Assembly: GCF_017875765.1 (NCBI RefSeq)
Contig: NZ_JAGGNA010000001.1
Location: 1,173,501 to 1,237,500, forward strand
From: Flavobacterium sp. CG_23.5
GTDB lineage: Bacteria; Bacteroidota; Bacteroidia; Flavobacteriales; Flavobacteriaceae
Reading direction: 5' to 3'
Length of the DNA stretch: 64,000 bases
The number at the start of each line of letters is the position of its first letter. Position 1 is the stretch's first letter. Positions 27,693-35,793 of the stretch are shown piece by piece. The notes beneath the pieces are model-generated. The model saw only the letters and a program-made list of their open reading frames with translations. It had not been told where the DNA came from and searched no databases. Made by a program: the position numbers and the translations under genes.

Positions 27693-28028
27693 TCAACCAA
27701 TACGCAATCCATTTTCAATCTTGAAATCAGGTGATAACAATATTACATCACCTTCCTCGCCCACTGCACCGAGGACAAGACATTCGCTCATGAATTTGCC
27801 AATTTGTTTTTTAGGAAAATTTACCACTGCTACAATTTGACGGTTTACCAAATCTTCTTTTTCGTAACGTTTGGTAATTTGTGCCGAGGTTTTTCGGATT
27901 CCAATTACGTTACCAAAATCTATTGTGAGTTGGTAAGCTGGTTTTCGAGCTTCAGGAAAATCATTGACTTCCAAAATAGTTCCTACACGCATTTCTACTT
28001 TTTCAAAATCAGACCAAGTTAATTCCAT
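27693..28028 (-). CDS. CsaA-like tRNA-binding-domain protein
   Basis: 111 residues forming one OB-fold tRNA-binding domain: FEKVEMRVGTILEVNDFPEA at the start, RKTSAQITKRY in the middle and GEEGDVILLSPD near the end, the standard CsaA outline. CsaA is a dimeric chaperone-like protein linked to secretion in Bacillus; the domain also occurs in tRNA synthetases. In Bacteroidetes its role is not established. Single gene. Confidence 0.9.
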   Translation of the reverse strand: MELTWSDFEKVEMRVGTILEVNDFPEARKPAYQLTIDFGNVIGIRKTSAQITKRYEKEDLVNRQIVAVVNFPKKQIGKFMSECLVLGAVGEEGDVILLSPDFKIENGLRIG

Positions 28029-28175
28029 AGTTAAAATTTATTAATAAAAGGATAGTTCGTAACAAACCTATCAATTTTACAACTAATTACACTAATTCTA
28101 TAAAACAATTTTTATCTAATCTTTCTAAATTTACAAATCAACCAAGCTATTAAAAAACTATAATATTGTTACAAG

Positions 28176-29069
28176 ATGGAAGAAAATCAAGCAAATGGAA
28201 ACGAATTAATTAGAAACAGTAGTTTTTCTAAATCAAAAATGTCAACTGATAAATATATTGAAACGGAAACAAACGTAAAATTATACGTGAAGGACTACGG
28301 CGAAGGAAAACCAGTAATTCTTATTCATGGTTGGCCACTTTCCAATGAAATGTGGGAATATCAAATTGATGCTCTTGTCGAAAATAATTTTAGAGTTATT
28401 GCTTACGACCGTCGTGGTTTTGGAAAATCCTCGCAACCCTGGGAAGGTTACGATTATGACACTCTAGCTGATGATTTAAAGGCAATTATTGATCAATTGG
28501 AATTAGAAGATGTTTCACTTGTAGGGTTTTCGATGGGTGGTGGCGAAGTCGTTCGTTATTTCAGTCGTCATGGTGGAAAAAACGTTGTAAAAGCAGTACT
28601 TATTTCGTCAGTTACTCCATTATTGTTAAAAACAGATTCGAATCCAGATGGTGTGCCGCAGGAAAAATACGATGCCATGGCGGAACAAATTAAAGATGAT
28701 AGAATGAATTTTCTGGAAAGTTTTGCTAAAACATTTTTTGGCGTGACTTTTATCATAAAACCCATAAGTACAGCCTTATTAGACTATTATAGAATGTTAT
28801 GTTCATTTGCATCACCTCGTGCAACTTTAGAGTGTGCAAAGTCTTTTTCCACAACTGATTTTAGTAATGAAATGCGAGACGTTAATGTTCCAACTTTGAT
28901 TATTCACGGAGATGAAGACAAAACTGTTCCTATAGAAATCACTTCAGAAATTGCAGCCAGATTAATTCCTGACAATATATTTATTGTTTATGAAGGAGCT
29001 CCACACGGCTTGTTTTATATCGAAAAGAAAAAATTAAACAATGATTTGATTAAGTTTTTAAATTCTTAA
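28176..29069 (+). CDS. Alpha/beta hydrolase, chloroperoxidase/esterase-like
   Basis: 297 residues from ATG 28176; the inner ATG at 28239 (residue 22) matches the usual family start (STDKYIETE) and may be the true one. Motifs: oxyanion HGWPLSNEMW (51-60), nucleophile Ser119 in GFSMGGGE, the acid in HGDEDKTVP, and catalytic His in GAPHGLFY. This is the cofactor-free haloperoxidase-type branch of alpha/beta hydrolases, usually esterases in vivo. Cytoplasmic; substrate unknown. Confidence 0.88.
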   Translation: MEENQANGNELIRNSSFSKSKMSTDKYIETETNVKLYVKDYGEGKPVILIHGWPLSNEMWEYQIDALVENNFRVIAYDRRGFGKSSQPWEGYDYDTLADDLKAIIDQLELEDVSLVGFSMGGGEVVRYFSRHGGKNVVKAVLISSVTPLLLKTDSNPDGVPQEKYDAMAEQIKDDRMNFLESFAKTFFGVTFIIKPISTALLDYYRMLCSFASPRATLECAKSFSTTDFSNEMRDVNVPTLIIHGDEDKTVPIEITSEIAARLIPDNIFIVYEGAPHGLFYIEKKKLNNDLIKFLNS

Positions 29070-29240
29070 ATTTAGACTGAATCACTAAAAAGTATGTTCC
29101 GAAGAGTCAGTTGTCAATAGACCAAACACTTTGGAGCGTACTTTTTCTTGTTTTGATTCTAAAATAGTTCCAGCAAAAAACAGAATATTTTCTAATACTG
29201 TCTTTTTTATTGTAATTTGGTGAAAGCAATTTCAACTTCA

Positions 29241-29795
29241 ATGGCAAGAACAACTTCAAATATAGTAGCACTGGGGACTTTGGCTCCAAATTTCAAATTA
29301 AAAGACACCAATTCCAGCGAATGGTTTTCTTTTCCGGATTTAAAAGGCGAAAAGGGAACTTTGGTTGTGTTCATCTGTAATCACTGCCCGTTTGTTCATC
29401 ATGTAATCGATGAGATTGTTATGATCGCTAATGATTATCGGGTTCAAGGAATTGGAATAATTACGATTTCCAGCAATGATGTTTCAAAATATCCTCAAGA
29501 TGCACCCGAATTGATGACTGAGTTTGCTTTCCAAAATAAATTCGAGTTTCCCTATCTTTATGACGGAACACAGGAAGTAGCAAAAGCCTATGATGCCGCT
29601 TGCACGCCTGACTTTTACTTATTTGACAATCAAGATAAATTAGTTTATCACGGACAATTGGACGACAGCCGTCCTGGAAATGGAATTCCGTTAAGTGGTA
29701 GCGATTTGCGTGGTGCAATTGATAGCGTTATTTACAATAGAACGATTAATCCAAATCAAAAACCGAGTTTAGGTTGCAATATTAAGTGGAAATAA
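29241..29795 (+). CDS. Thioredoxin-family (AhpC/TSA-like) protein with CNHC site
   Basis: 184 residues from ATG 29241; a TTG at 29217 would add eight. Thioredoxin fold with TLVVFICNHCPFV carrying Cys46 and Cys49 (CxxC), a cis-proline context ACTPDFYLFD, and the C-terminal SLGCNIKW that recurs in this subgroup. The fold and CxxC point to a thiol-disulfide or peroxide-related reductase. There is no signal peptide, so it is cytoplasmic. The exact partner is unknown. Confidence 0.85.
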   Translation: MARTTSNIVALGTLAPNFKLKDTNSSEWFSFPDLKGEKGTLVVFICNHCPFVHHVIDEIVMIANDYRVQGIGIITISSNDVSKYPQDAPELMTEFAFQNKFEFPYLYDGTQEVAKAYDAACTPDFYLFDNQDKLVYHGQLDDSRPGNGIPLSGSDLRGAIDSVIYNRTINPNQKPSLGCNIKWK

Positions 29796-29866
29796 TAAAA
29801 TTTACAATTTACGAAGTTAGAAATACGATAAACCAGTAAACTGTTCTATATACATTTTTTGTTTCA

Positions 29867-29882
29867 TCCCGATAGCTCGGGA
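29867..29882. repeat. Short palindrome TCCCGA-TAGC-TCGGGA
   Basis: A 6-bp GC-rich stem with a TAGC loop in the gap between the thioredoxin-like gene and the convergent immunophilin. It resembles short palindromes common between Flavobacterium genes and may act as a terminator. Confidence 0.4.
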
Positions 29883-29933
29883 CATTACACCAAAAACATT
29901 CGAACTGACGAATAGTTAATTTATTTATCACAA

Positions 29934-29962
29934 AAAAATCCCAAAACTCTCGCTTTGGGATT
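29934..29962 (-). terminator. Terminator of the immunophilin gene
   Basis: On the minus strand AATCCCAAA-GCGAGAGT-TTTGGGATT is followed by a run of T. It lies about 55 bases after the immunophilin stop. Confidence 0.75.
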
Positions 29963-29993
29963 CTAAATGAATTGGATTGTTCAATACTGCAAA

Positions 29994-30010
29994 CTGCGAC
30001 TGAACACTGA
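29994..30010. repeat. CAGT-rich intergenic repeat, copy 2
   Basis: CTGCGACTGAACACTG matches the end of the repeat near 18480 and again sits at the 3' side of a minus-strand gene. Confidence 0.35.
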
Positions 30011-30016
30011 ATACTA

Positions 30017-30949
30017 TTACTTCACGTCCATTAATTCTACATCAAAAATCAAAGTAGCGTTTGGTGGAATTGCTCCTCCAGCGCCACGAGATCCGTAACC
30101 TAAATGTGATGGAATTACAAAACGAGCTTTATCACCTACGCGTAACAAGGCAATACCTTCGTCCCATCCTTCGATTACATTTCCTTCTCCTAATGGAAAT
30201 TCAATTGGTTTTTTTCTTGGGTAAGAACTGTCAAAAACTTTTCCGTCTGGAAGTTGTCCTGTATAATGTACAGAAACCGTTTTACCGTTTTCTGCTTTTT
30301 TACCTTCACCTCTTTGGATAAATTGGTAACGCAAACCGCTTTCTGTCTTTTCGAAACCAGCAGCTAATTTTTCCATTTCAGCTTCTGCATCTGCTTTTAG
30401 AGAAGCATCACGTTTGTTACGGGCACCTTTGAAATTAATAAAAGCTTCAATTGCATTCCATTTTTCAGCTTCAGCTCCAACTCTAACAATTTCCACTGCA
30501 TCTAAAACATCTCCTTGAGCGATAGCATCAACAACATCCTGACCTTCTACAACATGTCCAAAAACAGTATGCTTACCGTCTAACCATGAAGTTGGAACAT
30601 GTGTAATGTAAAATTGAGAACCGTTTGTTCCAGGACCTGAATTAGCCATAGCTAATATTCCCGGTTTGTCATGTTTTAAACTTGGGTGAAATTCATCATC
30701 AAACTTATACCCTGGATCTCCAGTTCCAGTTCCTAGTGGACAACCACCTTGAACCATAAAATCAGGAATTACTCTGTGGAATTTTAATCCATTATAAAAT
30801 TTTGTCCCTTGTGGTTTTACCTTATTTTCTAAGTTTCCTTCTGCTAATCCTACGAAGTTACCAACAGTTCCTGGTGTTAATTCGTGCTCTAATTTTACTA
30901 AAACCGACCCTTTTGCGGTGTTGAATTTAGCGTATATTCCGTTTTCCAT
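30017..30949 (-). CDS. Cyclophilin-FKBP fusion peptidyl-prolyl isomerase (dual-family immunophilin)
   Basis: 310 residues holding two unrelated proline isomerases. Residues 1-165 are cyclophilin: FHRVIPDFMVQGG (58-69) with catalytic Arg59, FYITH (113-117), and WLDGKHTVFG with Trp122 and His127. After a charged helical linker (165-200), residues 205-310 are FKBP: VHYTGQLPDG, Asp240 in FDSS, VIEGWDEGI (258-266) and GYGSRGAGGAIPPN. Both active sites look complete. There is no signal peptide, so it should act in the cytoplasm as a folding catalyst and chaperone. Such cyclophilin-first fusions are known from a few bacteria, including Flavobacteria as I recall. Confidence 0.93.
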   Translation of the reverse strand: MENGIYAKFNTAKGSVLVKLEHELTPGTVGNFVGLAEGNLENKVKPQGTKFYNGLKFHRVIPDFMVQGGCPLGTGTGDPGYKFDDEFHPSLKHDKPGILAMANSGPGTNGSQFYITHVPTSWLDGKHTVFGHVVEGQDVVDAIAQGDVLDAVEIVRVGAEAEKWNAIEAFINFKGARNKRDASLKADAEAEMEKLAAGFEKTESGLRYQFIQRGEGKKAENGKTVSVHYTGQLPDGKVFDSSYPRKKPIEFPLGEGNVIEGWDEGIALLRVGDKARFVIPSHLGYGSRGAGGAIPPNATLIFDVELMDVK

Positions 30950-30972
30950 GGTGTTTAATTTTTATTGAAGGG

Positions 30973-30980
30973 CAAATTTA
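30973..30980 (-). promoter_or_regulatory. Probable immunophilin promoter -7 element (TAAATTTG)
   Basis: Minus-strand TAAATTTG, 24 bases before the ATG. Confidence 0.4.
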
Positions 30981-31017
30981 CAAAATTAATTTTAAAAAGG
31001 GAATTGTAGGATTCGTT

Positions 31018-31047
31018 GATTTGGCTATTTGGCTATTTGGTTATTTG
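31018..31047. repeat. Short tandem repeat, about three TTTGGCTA-like units
   Basis: ATTTGGCT-type units follow one another three times, the last with one change (GGTT for GGCT). A likely slippage-prone tract upstream of the immunophilin gene. Confidence 0.5.
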
Positions 31048-31140
31048 AAAGTTTGCGGATTACCGAGAAATAGATTTTTAGTAACTAAAAGAGTCGATTG
31101 TATTTAGTTACCTATGTTCTAAAATTGCTGTTTTTATTTC

Positions 31141-31258
31141 ATTAGGAACTAAATATAGGTAAAAAAAAACCAATCGTTTCATCTGTCCCGTTAGGGACTA
31201 AATGTTGGTAGAAACACACATTTCGCCTCTTCTTTTTGTCCCATTAGGGACTATACAA
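31141..31258. repeat. REP-like palindromic units, left flank of RAYT
   Basis: Three related units: ATTAGGAACTAAATATAGG near 31141, GTCCCGTTAGGGACTAAATG at 31185-31204 (then TTGGTA), and GTCCCATTAGGGACTATA at 31238-31255. Each core GTCCC-nn-TAGGGAC is an imperfect hairpin. The middle unit is the reverse complement of the unit at 31771-31796 on the other side of the transposase. They are probably the DNA hairpins recognised by the enzyme. Confidence 0.6.
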
Positions 31259-31260
31259 TT

Positions 31261-31722
31261 TTAAATCAATTCTTTGAAAATAAATTTGTCGTCATAATCG
31301 ATTTCAAATTTTTCAAGAAAATCAAGATATTCATCTTTAAATGTTTTCTTTTTATGATGCAATTCTTGATTTTGAATATAATTTACCACATGGTTTATTT
31401 GTGATTTACTATATGAAAACGCACCATAACCTTCTTGCCATTCAAAATGTCCGTTTGTTAGTTTATTTTCATTGATCCATTTTGAAGAACTTTGTTTTAT
31501 GTCCTTCATTAAATCTGAAATCGATTGTACCGGTCTTAACCCAATCAAAATATGGATATGATCCGGCATTCCATTTATTGCCAAAAGCTTATGGTTATTA
31601 TTTTGAATTATACCCGTCATATATTTATACAAATCTTCTTTCCATTTAGATTCTATAATTCCATGCCTGAATTTTACCGAAAAAACAAAATGAATGTGTA
31701 TTTGAGTGTAGGTATTTGCCAT
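31261..31722 (-). CDS. IS200/IS605-like (RAYT-type) Y1 transposase
   Basis: 153 residues. HUH nuclease motif GMPDHIHILIG with His55 and His57, and the catalytic tyrosine in GYGAFSYSKSQ (Tyr104). These enzymes cut and join single-stranded DNA at hairpins through a 5'-phosphotyrosine. There is no TnpB. The gene lies between short palindromic repeats in opposite orientation on its two sides, the arrangement of REP-associated tyrosine transposases, which are usually single-copy and domesticated. The coding frame is intact. Confidence 0.9.
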   Translation of the reverse strand: MANTYTQIHIHFVFSVKFRHGIIESKWKEDLYKYMTGIIQNNNHKLLAINGMPDHIHILIGLRPVQSISDLMKDIKQSSSKWINENKLTNGHFEWQEGYGAFSYSKSQINHVVNYIQNQELHHKKKTFKDEYLDFLEKFEIDYDDKFIFKELI

Positions 31723-31728
31723 ATGTTT

Positions 31729-31796
31729 CGTCCCTACGGGACTTTATTGGTGGGGTTATTATTTTTTTGCTACCAACATTTAATTCCTAGCGGAAT
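31729..31796. repeat. REP-like palindromic units, right flank of RAYT
   Basis: CGTCCCTACGGGACTTTATT at 31729-31748 followed by TACCAACATTTAATTCCTAG at 31771-31790. The first is a GTCCC/GGGAC hairpin; the second is a decayed inverted copy of the unit at 31185-31210. They sit within about 5-75 bases upstream of the transposase start. Confidence 0.6.
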
Positions 31797-31799
31797 AAG

Positions 31800-32306
31800 C
31801 TATTGCTTGTAATATTTCCGTTGAGATAAAACATTTGATTTAGATTTTAATGGGAAATTGCGAAGAATTTTACAAATCTGTTCTTGTTTAAAGTATAAAT
31901 AAGCATCTTCATTTTGCACTAAAAAAAGCATAAAATCATCTAACTCGATTTTACTGCCATTTTGACCCATATCTTTCCTCACCAATTTCATAATTTTAAA
32001 ATACAACTTAAAATGATTTACTGCTGAGTTTGGTTTATTAAGCTCAAGAGTCCAACTGGTAAAAGATTTAAAAACATCATCGGGGGCGTATAGAAACATA
32101 TCTTTTTTAATGTCAAGCAGGCGCTTCATAATATCCTTATCAGAGAACGATTTGCCTAATTAACTTCTTGCAATTATATCAAAAATTATATTTACTAATT
32201 CCGAATACATTTTATATTTTCTATCCGAAAGCTGACTTTCAATATTTATAATTTTATCCTTTTGATGTTGTACTCTCCAAATCAAAAAAGCACGTACTGT
32301 TGCCAT
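31800..32306 (-). pseudogene. Hypothetical gene interrupted by an in-frame TAA
   Basis: From the ATG at 32306 the frame gives a membrane-anchor-like start (MATVRAFLIWRVQHQKDK), a helical segment (SQLSDRKYKMYSELVNIIFD), then a TAA at 32160-32162. The same frame continues as LGKSFSDKDIMKRLLDIKKD... to 31800 without another stop. The apparent 109-residue product from the inner ATG is therefore the back half of a ~168-residue protein. One base (AAA to TAA, or similar) explains the break. The function is not recognised. It lies next to the RAYT repeats, which may have helped disrupt it. Confidence 0.6.
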
Positions 32307-32534
32307 TAACAAGAGCGAAATTTCTTTCTACCGAATTTCACAATATATATTGTGCATTTTTATAAAAAATTTTATTAATTATGTCAACTTGTTTATATAT
32401 AGATTAATAGAACACATTGTTGTTTCGCTAATTTATTAAAAATTAGTTTAAAGCCTTTAAAAAGAAAGATTTATTTTATAAATACTTTTCGTACTCATTC
32501 AGTTCTTCAAAACCTCCTAATTCCACAAAACCCT
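32307..32534. other. AT-rich gap upstream of the interrupted gene
   Basis: About 230 AT-rich bases with TATATAT-like stretches and no gene. It precedes the compact Flavo-1-like copy. Confidence 0.4.
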
Positions 32535-32614
32535 AGCCCAGATAGCAGTGGAAATCCTTTTTATTCGGCTTTTCGGCGTATAAAAAGATTGCAACGGATA
32601 GCTGGAATAGCTCC
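32535..32614 (+). ncRNA. Flavo-1-like structured RNA element, compact form
   Basis: AGCCCAGATAGCAGTGGAAA opens and GGATAGCTGGAATAGCTCC closes the element. The middle holds a hairpin (ATCCTTTTTATTCGG.../CGTATAAAAAGATT region). This is the short form of the elements at 937 and 41053. It lies on the strand opposite both neighbouring genes, near the 3' end of the M3 peptidase gene, so it is not a leader for either. Confidence 0.65.
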
Positions 32615-32620
32615 AAAAAA

Positions 32621-32649
32621 AAAATGGCATCCATTACGAATGCCATTTT
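32621..32649 (-). terminator. Terminator of the M3 peptidase gene
   Basis: AAAATGGCAT-CCATTACGA-ATGCCATTTT, 22 bases beyond the peptidase stop; the minus strand continues into a T-run. It may also end transcription of the compact RNA element on the plus strand. Confidence 0.75.
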
Positions 32650-32670
32650 GATTATTGAATTAAACTAAGA

Positions 32671-34797
32671 TTATTTATCCGACAGTCCTGCGTTTCTTAA
32701 ATAAGGTTCGATTTCCATATCGTGTCCTATGAATTCTTTGAAGGCTTTATTTAAATCTACACTATTCCCTACTGATAAGATGTATTTTCTGAAACGCTCA
32801 CTATTTTTTCTTGTGAGACCGCCGTTCGCTTTCATCCAGTCGTACACATTATAATCTAATGTTTTAGACCAAGTATAAGCGTAATAACCTGCTGAATAAC
32901 CTCCACTCCAAATGTGCGCAAAATAAGGCGTGTGGTATCTTGTAGGCACTTCGTTTACTAACAATCCGTATTTTTGAAGTGCTTCATTTTCAAAAACTAA
33001 AGCAGGTTTGAAATCCCCTTCTTTTTCAACACTATGCCAGTTCATATCTAATGTTGATGCCGCCAAAAGTTCGGTTACATCATATCCTTTGTTAAAAGTT
33101 TCGGCTTTTTTAATCTTATCAATTAATTCCTGAGGAATCACCTCTTTAGTCTTGTAATGAAGTGCATAATTTTTTAAAACTTCCGGATCTAGCGCAGCGT
33201 GTTCATTGATTTGAGAAGGAAATTCTACAAAATCACGTGGCACAGCCGTTCCAGAAAGACTGGTGTAATTTTGATTTGCGAATAAACCGTGCAATGTATG
33301 TCCAAACTCATGGAACATAGTCGTTACATCATCAAAACTAATTAGAGATGGGTTTCCGTTTACTGGTTTTGCAAAATTGTAAACGTTTACAATTACTGGT
33401 TTTTGTTTCAAATAATGAGATTGATCCACAAAGTTGCTCATCCAAGCTCCCCCGTTTTTATTGTCTCTTGTGTAGAAATCTAAATAATAGATTGCCATTG
33501 ATTTTCCGTCATTATCAAAAACTTCATACGCCACAACATCGGGGTGATAAACCGGCAAATCTTTGCGTTCTTTAAAGGTAATACCGTACATTTTTTTGGC
33601 TGCAAAAAACACTCCTTTTTCTAGTACTGTTGTCAACTCAAAATAAGGTTTTACTTGACTTTCGTCTAAATCATATTTGGCTTTACGAACTTGCTCTGAA
33701 TAAAAATTCCAATCCCATGGTTCTAATTTAAACCCACCTTTTTGAGCATCAATTAAAGCTTGTATTTCTTTTGCTTCTACTTTCGCTTTAGCGACAGCAG
33801 GAGGAGCAATTTTTGCTAATAAATTCATAGCTCTCTCTGGAGTTTGAGCCATTTGATCTTGTAGTTTCCATTCTGCAAAATTCTTTTTACCCATTAATTT
33901 CGCTTTTTGCAAACGCAATTTCGCCATTTTTTCCAGTATGTCGCGGGTATCACCCTCATCATTCTTTTCGGAGCGAGTCCAAGACGATTTGAATATTTTT
34001 TCTCTAGTTGCTCTATTGGTAAGGCTTTGTAATAATGGTTGTTGGGTTGTATTCAATAATCCTATTAAATACTGTCCATCGTGACCTGCCTCAGTCGCTT
34101 TTGCTTTTGCAGCAGCAAGTTCATTAGCGCTTAAACCATCTAAATCCTTTACATTATCAAACAAAACAGCTCCGTTTTTACGGGCAATTAATAGTTTAGT
34201 ACCGAAAAGTGTACCTAAACTAGCTATCTCTCCATTAATTTTTTCCATTTTTACTTTATCGTCAGCAGATAAATTTGCACCTGCCAATTCAAATTTTTGC
34301 AAGTAAAACTGAGTCAATTTTTTATCTTCTCCCTTTAAGTTTTTTAAATCCAATGCTTTAAAGCGATTATACAATTGACTGTTCAAATAAATTTTATCAT
34401 TGTGTGCTGAAAAAATCGGAGCATATTCTGCTTCAATCGCTTGCAGGGTTGGATTGGTGTTAGATCCTGTCAGATTATAAAAATCACTACTTGCTCTAGT
34501 CAAATCTACACCACTGGTTTCTAAAGCTACCACCGTGTTCATAAAAGTGGGCTTAGCTTTATTGCTTGTGATTTTTTTCACTTCTTCATCGTGAACTTTT
34601 AAAGCATATTCGAACGCAGGTTTAAAATGTTCGTTTTTAATTAAATTAAATGGCGGTGCTTGATATTGCAACGTACTTTTTTGTAAAAGAGGATTTGTCA
34701 TTTTTACAGATTTTGTTTGTGCATAAAGTGCTTGTGTTTGCATAGAAGCAACAAAAATCACTGAACTTGCCACGATTATTTTTGAAAAAATTCGCAT
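32671..34797 (-). CDS. M3 family peptidyl-dipeptidase, exported (Dcp-like)
   Basis: 708 residues from ATG 34797; the frame runs open to 34896, but the added residues precede a proper signal peptide (MRIFSKIIVASSVIFVASMQ). Zinc motif HEFGH at 496-500 within TMFHEFGHTLHGLF, with the second-shell Glu region downstream, identifies thimet-type M3 metallopeptidases. Dcp releases C-terminal dipeptides; the length and the SGYYAYTWSK and NPSLISFDDV stretches fit Dcp more than oligopeptidase A. The signal peptide places it in the periplasm. Diverges from trmD. Confidence 0.92.
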   Translation of the reverse strand: MRIFSKIIVASSVIFVASMQTQALYAQTKSVKMTNPLLQKSTLQYQAPPFNLIKNEHFKPAFEYALKVHDEEVKKITSNKAKPTFMNTVVALETSGVDLTRASSDFYNLTGSNTNPTLQAIEAEYAPIFSAHNDKIYLNSQLYNRFKALDLKNLKGEDKKLTQFYLQKFELAGANLSADDKVKMEKINGEIASLGTLFGTKLLIARKNGAVLFDNVKDLDGLSANELAAAKAKATEAGHDGQYLIGLLNTTQQPLLQSLTNRATREKIFKSSWTRSEKNDEGDTRDILEKMAKLRLQKAKLMGKKNFAEWKLQDQMAQTPERAMNLLAKIAPPAVAKAKVEAKEIQALIDAQKGGFKLEPWDWNFYSEQVRKAKYDLDESQVKPYFELTTVLEKGVFFAAKKMYGITFKERKDLPVYHPDVVAYEVFDNDGKSMAIYYLDFYTRDNKNGGAWMSNFVDQSHYLKQKPVIVNVYNFAKPVNGNPSLISFDDVTTMFHEFGHTLHGLFANQNYTSLSGTAVPRDFVEFPSQINEHAALDPEVLKNYALHYKTKEVIPQELIDKIKKAETFNKGYDVTELLAASTLDMNWHSVEKEGDFKPALVFENEALQKYGLLVNEVPTRYHTPYFAHIWSGGYSAGYYAYTWSKTLDYNVYDWMKANGGLTRKNSERFRKYILSVGNSVDLNKAFKEFIGHDMEIEPYLRNAGLSDK

Positions 34798-34913
34798 AGT
34801 ATTATTTTTTAATTTGGGTATAAATATAGTTAAAAAAGAGTATCTGATAAAAATTAGATCTCCATTTAAAATAGTTTGAAGTCCAATTTTAAACACTACC
34901 CAATTAATAGTAT

Positions 34914-34921
34914 TAACTTTG
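34914..34921 (+). promoter_or_regulatory. Probable trmD promoter -7 element (TAACTTTG)
   Basis: TAACTTTG, 19 bases before the trmD ATG, matches TAnnTTTG. Confidence 0.45.
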
Positions 34922-34940
34922 CATCTTAGAAAATAAAAAA

Positions 34941-35618
34941 ATGCGCATAGATATTGTTACAGTTTTACCTGAATTGCTGCGAAGTCCATTTGAGGCTTCT
35001 ATTATGAAACGAGCTATCGATAAAGGATTAGTGGAAGTTCATTTTCATAATTTACGAGATTATACTACAAACAAGCAGAAAAGTGTGGATGATTATCCAT
35101 ACGGCGGTGGTGCTGGAATGGTGATGACAGTGCAGCCTATAGACGCCTGCATTAGGCATTTGAAAAGCGAAAGAACCTACGACGAAATCATTTATATGTC
35201 ACCTGACGGTGAAACTTTGAACCAGAAAATGGCCAATACCATGTCGATGTATGAGAATATCATTATTCTTTGCGGCCATTATAAAGGAGTGGATCAACGG
35301 GTTCGTGATCACTTTATCACTAAGGAAATCTCTATTGGCGATTATGTTTTGAGTGGCGGAGAATTAGGCGCTTTGGTTTTATCGGATGCTTTAATCCGAT
35401 TGATTCCGGGTGTTTTGAGCGACGAAACCTCAGCATTGACAGATAGTTTCCAGGATGGATTATTGTCTGGACCCATATATACAAGACCCGCAGATTATAA
35501 CGGATGGAAAGTTCCGGAGGTTTTAACCAGCGGTAATTTTGCCAAAATCGACAAATGGCGAGAAGATATGGCGTATGAACATACAAAGGCGAGACGACCG
35601 GATTTATTGGAGGAATAA
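34941..35618 (+). CDS. trmD: tRNA (guanine-37-N1)-methyltransferase
   Basis: 225 residues. Methylates G37 next to the anticodon using SAM, preventing frameshifts. SPOUT trefoil-knot motifs: [11 protein letters not shown] (51-61), [11 protein letters not shown] (111-121) and [11 protein letters not shown] (131-141). A C-terminal helical domain ending [11 protein letters not shown] is complete. rplS follows at a distance of 175 bases with its own promoter, the usual trmD-rplS neighbourhood. Confidence 0.97.
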   Translation: MRIDIVTVLPELLRSPFEASIMKRAIDKGLVEVHFHNLRDYTTNKQKSVDDYPYGGGAGMVMTVQPIDACIRHLKSERTYDEIIYMSPDGETLNQKMANTMSMYENIIILCGHYKGVDQRVRDHFITKEISIGDYVLSGGELGALVLSDALIRLIPGVLSDETSALTDSFQDGLLSGPIYTRPADYNGWKVPEVLTSGNFAKIDKWREDMAYEHTKARRPDLLEE

Positions 35619-35619
35619 G

Positions 35620-35640
35620 CCCCCTAGCCCCCAAAGGGGA
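35620..35640. repeat. GC-rich post-stop repeat (CCCCCTAGCCCCCAAAGGGG)
   Basis: A C-rich/G-rich hairpin directly after the trmD stop codon. A degraded relative lies directly after the TonB receptor stop at 40169. It may act as a weak terminator or be a dispersed repeat. Confidence 0.5.
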
Positions 35641-35710
35641 ATGTAAAAAATCCAAATTAAACCATTTAGAACTTTAAACAAGAAAAACTTTAAACTTTAA
35701 ACTTTTTAAT

Positions 35711-35718
35711 TATCTTTG
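35711..35718 (+). promoter_or_regulatory. Probable rplS promoter -7 element (TATCTTTG)
   Basis: TATCTTTG, 75 bases before the rplS ATG, leaving a leader of about 70 bases that contains a small hairpin. Confidence 0.5.
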
Positions 35719-35733
35719 CACCCAAATTCAGAC

Positions 35734-35761
35734 CAACCTCTGGCGAGATCCGCGAATGTTG
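35734..35761 (+). promoter_or_regulatory. Hairpin in the rplS 5' leader, possible L19 autoregulatory site
   Basis: CAAC (35734) pairs with GTTG (35758) around an inner GCG-AGATC-CGC stem-loop. It lies between the predicted promoter and the rplS ATG and is the only GC-rich spot in the leader. Ribosomal-protein leaders often bind their product; this assignment is inference. Confidence 0.35.
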
Positions 35762-35793
35762 ATTTGATATAAAAACCATAATTAAAAAATATC

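Noticed and set aside
31141..31258. Repeated GTCCC units considered as a CRISPR array
   Set aside because: Units are few, unequal in spacing, palindromic and flank a RAYT gene; no cas genes are present.
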